Source: Bacteroidales bacterium | GTDB taxonomy: Bacteria; Bacteroidota; Bacteroidia; Bacteroidales; UBA3824 | Reading direction: 5' to 3' | Assembly (NCBI GenBank): GCA_017530465.1 | Contig: JAFXMJ010000483.1 | Coordinates: 1 to 7,629, forward strand | DNA: 7,629 nt | Shown here: in pieces, positions 5,611 to 7,629 of the stretch | Layout of the letters: each line of letters begins with the position of its first letter | Numbering within the stretch: position 1 is the first letter of the stretch | Translations under genes and position numbers: made by a program | The notes under the pieces: model-generated | Database searches by the model: none | Seen by the model: the letters and a program-made list of their open reading frames with translations, nothing else | What the model was told of the DNA's origin: nothing

Positions 5611-6741
5611 ATGAAATTTGTAGTATCAAGCACCGAACTGCTCTCGCGCTTGCAGACCGTAAGCCGCGTCATCAGCAGCAAAAGCACAATACCAGCTCTC
5701 CTCAACTTCCTTTTTGAAATCCAGGGGGAGACGCTCACCATCACAGCAAGCGACCTCGAAACCACGATGCGCGCACGCCTCCAACTCAACAACGTGGAAG
5801 GCGAAGGCAAGATTACAGTAGAGGCAAAACGCCTCACCGACATACTCAAAGAATTTCCCGAGCAGCCGCTCATCCTCGAAGCCAACCTCGAAACTATGGC
5901 TGTGGACATCATAAGCGACAACGGCAAATTCAGCGTGATGGGTCAGAACGGCGACGAGTACCCCAACCTCCAAGGCCTCGACGAAGCCAACACCACTTCG
6001 ATGACTATGCCCGGCAGCACACTGCTCAAAGGCATCACAAAGACCCTCTTCGCCACAGCCGACGACGACCTCCGTCCCGTGATGAACGGCATCTCCATCA
6101 TTGCAAACGACTCGTCAATCACCTTTGCAGCATCCGACGCGCACAAGCTCGTTAGATTCCGCAACAACACCATCACAAGCCCGAGGGAGGCTTCTTTCAT
6201 CCTTCCCAAGAAACCCGCCGACACCCTCAAAAACATCCTGCCGAAGGAGACAGGCGACATCACGATGAAGTTTGACGACAAAAACGCACACTTCACCCTC
6301 TCCAACTACGAGATGATATGCCGCCTTGTGGAAGGCCAGTACCCCAACTACGAAGCCATCATCCCCAACAACAACCCCAACCGCCTCACCATCAACCGTC
6401 TGGACTTCCTCACAACGCTCAAACGTGTCTCGGTGTTTGCCAACCAGGCAAGCAACCTCGTGAAACTCGAACTCCAATCGGATCACGTGGTGGTATCGGC
6501 TCAGGATATCGACTTCTCCATCTCCGCTTACGAAAAAGTGAGCGCGCAATACGACGGCGAACCGATGAACATCGGTTTCAAGTCGGCGTTTCTCATTCAG
6601 ATACTCACAGCCATCTCATCAGAAAACATCGTGCTCCAAATGTCGGATCCTTCACGCTCGGGCATCATCGTGCCGCTCGAACGCGAATCGGAAAACGAAG
6701 ACGAGCTTATGCTTCTGATGCCGATGATGATTAACGACTAA
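5611..6741 (+). CDS. dnaN: DNA polymerase III subunit beta (sliding clamp)
   Basis: The beta clamp is a ring-shaped dimer that tethers DNA polymerase III and other repair and replication proteins to DNA. 376 residues is the usual length, with three similar domains at about 1-120, 128-250 and 253-376. Conserved landmarks are ASDLE (46-50), GDEYPNL (114-120), DLRPVMNGI (153-161), SDAHKL (175-180) and EGQYPNYEAIIP (241-252). The C-terminal MPM (370-372), part of the partner-binding cleft, is followed by a short MIND tail in place of the E. coli MRL ending. Just before it is an acidic insertion (residues 358-365). The gene is not beside dnaA. Its leader contains the heptamer array and an A-rich stretch without a Shine-Dalgarno sequence or an obvious TAnnTTTG box, so its promoter is unclear. 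A small membrane-protein gene follows after 23 bases, probably in the same transcript. Confidence 0.97.
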   Translation: MKFVVSSTELLSRLQTVSRVISSKSTIPALLNFLFEIQGETLTITASDLETTMRARLQLNNVEGEGKITVEAKRLTDILKEFPEQPLILEANLETMAVDIISDNGKFSVMGQNGDEYPNLQGLDEANTTSMTMPGSTLLKGITKTLFATADDDLRPVMNGISIIANDSSITFAASDAHKLVRFRNNTITSPREASFILPKKPADTLKNILPKETGDITMKFDDKNAHFTLSNYEMICRLVEGQYPNYEAIIPNNNPNRLTINRLDFLTTLKRVSVFANQASNLVKLELQSDHVVVSAQDIDFSISAYEKVSAQYDGEPMNIGFKSAFLIQILTAISSENIVLQMSDPSRSGIIVPLERESENEDELMLLMPMMIND

Positions 6742-6764
6742 CAAACCCTTAAAACATTACAGCT

Positions 6765-7130
6765 ATGATGAAATGGATAATTAGTGCAATACTCGTGGTA
6801 TTGATTGGATTGGGCATCTACGTCTTCTTCAACTACTATTGGTCATTTGGCACAGGCGTCAAGAGCGGCACGCTCAATTTTGTAACGCTCAAAGGCTACG
6901 TCTTCAAGACCTACGAAGGCCGCGTGATTCAGGCGGGACTCAAAGGCAGTGCCGGCGGCGGCATACAGATGCCAGAATTTGACTTCTCAATCGAAGATCC
7001 CCGCATCGGCGACTCCCTGATGCGCTGCACCGGCCGCGAAGTGGAGCTCCACTACACCGAGTACAAAAACGCCCTCCCCTGGCGCGGTATGCAAAAATAC
7101 ATCGTCGATAGCATAATGGCGGTAAGATAA
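6765..7130 (+). CDS. Small single-pass membrane protein downstream of dnaN, unknown function
   Basis: 121 residues. One N-terminal transmembrane helix (about residues 4-22, WIISAILVVLIGLGIYVFF) is followed by a ~95-residue soluble domain, probably outside the cytoplasm. That domain contains GVKSGTLNFV, KGYVFKTYEGRVIQAG, the strand FDFSIED and the segment VELHYTEYKNALPWRGMQKY. I recall similar small proteins in other Bacteroidales with FKTYEG and PWRG motifs, but no assigned function. The start could be either of two adjacent ATGs (6765 or 6768); the first is given. The gene is 23 bases after dnaN and is followed by a strong terminator, so it closes the era-dnaN transcript. dnaQ, which often follows dnaN in this phylum in my recollection, is not the next gene here. 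Confidence 0.8.
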   Translation: MMKWIISAILVVLIGLGIYVFFNYYWSFGTGVKSGTLNFVTLKGYVFKTYEGRVIQAGLKGSAGGGIQMPEFDFSIEDPRIGDSLMRCTGREVELHYTEYKNALPWRGMQKYIVDSIMAVR

Positions 7131-7139
7131 TTGGAATGT

Positions 7140-7152
7140 AGGCGGCTCGCCT
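7140..7152. repeat. Short GC-rich inverted repeat
   Basis: AGGCG-GCT-CGCCT is a perfect 5-bp inverted repeat with a 3-base loop, 9 bases after the stop of the preceding gene and 9 bases before the terminator stem. It stands out as GC-rich between AT-rich flanks. It may be a copy of a dispersed intergenic repeat or an accessory hairpin. Only one copy is visible, so this cannot be decided here. Confidence 0.35.
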
Positions 7153-7161
7153 GCCGAAAAC

Positions 7162-7200
7162 AAAAAAGGATTGCGGACACATCCACCGCAATCCTTTTTT
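7162..7200 (+). terminator. Strong rho-independent terminator
   Basis: AAAAAAGGATTGCGG (7162-7176) pairs perfectly over 15 bp with CCGCAATCCTTTTTT (7186-7200) around the 9-base loop ACACATCCA. The A/T tracts on both sides make it usable in either direction. It lies 31 bases after the small membrane-protein gene and should end the era-dnaN transcript. Confidence 0.92.
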
Positions 7201-7216
7201 ATTAAACAACCACACT

Positions 7217-7243
7217 ATGAAAAAACAAATTATAAAAAACTAA
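7217..7243 (+). other. 8-codon leader-like mini-ORF (MKKQIIKN)
   Basis: An ATG at 7217 opens an 8-residue ORF ending in TAA at 7241-7243, 5 bases before the ATG of the next gene. It looks like the first codons of a signal-peptide gene cut short by a stop. It could be an untranslated chance ORF, a remnant, or a short leader peptide. There is no direct support for translation. Confidence 0.25.
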
Positions 7244-7248
7244 ACGCT

Positions 7249-7629
7249 ATGGATTACGATTTCTCACACGACAGCGACGGGCACGACACTATCAGGAAAC
7301 AAAAAACAATCCTGATTACACTGATTATAATGATTGTGTCCACGCCATTTGAAATAATGTTGATGAAATATTTTGTCATCAACGACGGAGAGCGAACAAT
7401 TGCATGGCATTTTTTCTACTGTGTAGTACAATTTCTTGTACTTTTCGTGATAAACTTCACAGCCTTAGAACAGCCACAATACCCAGACAAAAGAGATAGA
7501 TTGGATGCTGTATTATCATTAATTGTGGCTGCGATAATTATTGTATTCAAAGTATGGTTTGTAAACTATCGGGTAAATTCCTTTGAGGAACAAGCACTTT
7601 CCAATTCCAACGACACAATAGGAGTAATC
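7249..7629 (+). CDS. Three-helix membrane protein of unknown function, 3' end outside window
   Basis: An open frame starts at ATG 7249 and continues without a stop for 127 codons to the window edge. The N-terminus is charged and rich in Asp and His (MDYDFSHDSDGHD). Three hydrophobic segments follow, at about residues 20-42, 52-72 and 87-106. The third is followed by a polar stretch that continues past the window. I do not recognise a family. The region is visibly more AT-rich than the housekeeping genes before it, with codons such as ATT, ATA, TTA and AGA, which suggests a later acquisition or a poorly conserved gene. It lies beyond the terminator at 7162-7200 and so must have its own promoter. 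None matching TAnnTTTG is seen in 7201-7248. Confidence 0.65.
   Translation, partial: MDYDFSHDSDGHDTIRKQKTILITLIIMIVSTPFEIMLMKYFVINDGERTIAWHFFYCVVQFLVLFVINFTALEQPQYPDKRDRLDAVLSLIVAAIIIVFKVWFVNYRVNSFEEQALSNSNDTIGVI

Overview
This window reads as the chromosome of a member of the Bacteroidota, most likely a Bacteroidales species. Three things point there. The protein families and their order fit: ftsH, a DUF2007-like gene, cdsA, then a short-form phosphatidylserine decarboxylase. Start codons follow A-rich leaders with no convincing Shine-Dalgarno sequence. Promoter-like sites match the Bacteroidota -7 consensus TAnnTTTG. No mobile element, CRISPR array, tRNA or rRNA is visible. Genus cannot be fixed from sequence alone. 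The last ~380 bases are visibly more AT-rich than the rest.

Region 1 (1-3400, + strand) is a membrane-maintenance operon. It holds the C-terminal half of the FtsH protease, cut by the window edge. Next is a 317-residue protein that I read as five tandem DUF2007-like modules. Then come CdsA (CDP-diacylglycerol synthase), whose start overlaps the previous gene by 8 bases, and a short phosphatidylserine decarboxylase proenzyme 10 bases further on. CdsA and Psd are the first and last steps of phosphatidylethanolamine synthesis. The middle enzyme, PssA, is not in the window.

Region 2 (3401-4132) holds one minus-strand gene convergent with psd. It encodes an exported protein built of five repeats with a strict 34-35 residue period. 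A hairpin followed by T5 inside its 3' end could terminate the psd operon. A 97-base AT-rich divergent spacer separates it from era and carries TAnnTTTG-type sites on both strands.

Region 3 (4133-7200, + strand) holds era (ribosome-assembly GTPase), a small exported protein of unknown function, a seven-unit heptamer repeat, dnaN (sliding clamp), and a small single-pass membrane protein. It closes with a strong 15-bp intrinsic terminator.

Region 4 (7201-7629) holds an 8-codon leader-like ORF and the 5' part of an unrecognised three-helix membrane protein that runs off the window.

Most genes are core housekeeping. The points most worth follow-up are the five-module DUF2007-like protein coupled to cdsA, the 35-residue repeat protein, and the heptamer array in front of dnaN. 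I see no evidence for a complete novel multi-gene system.
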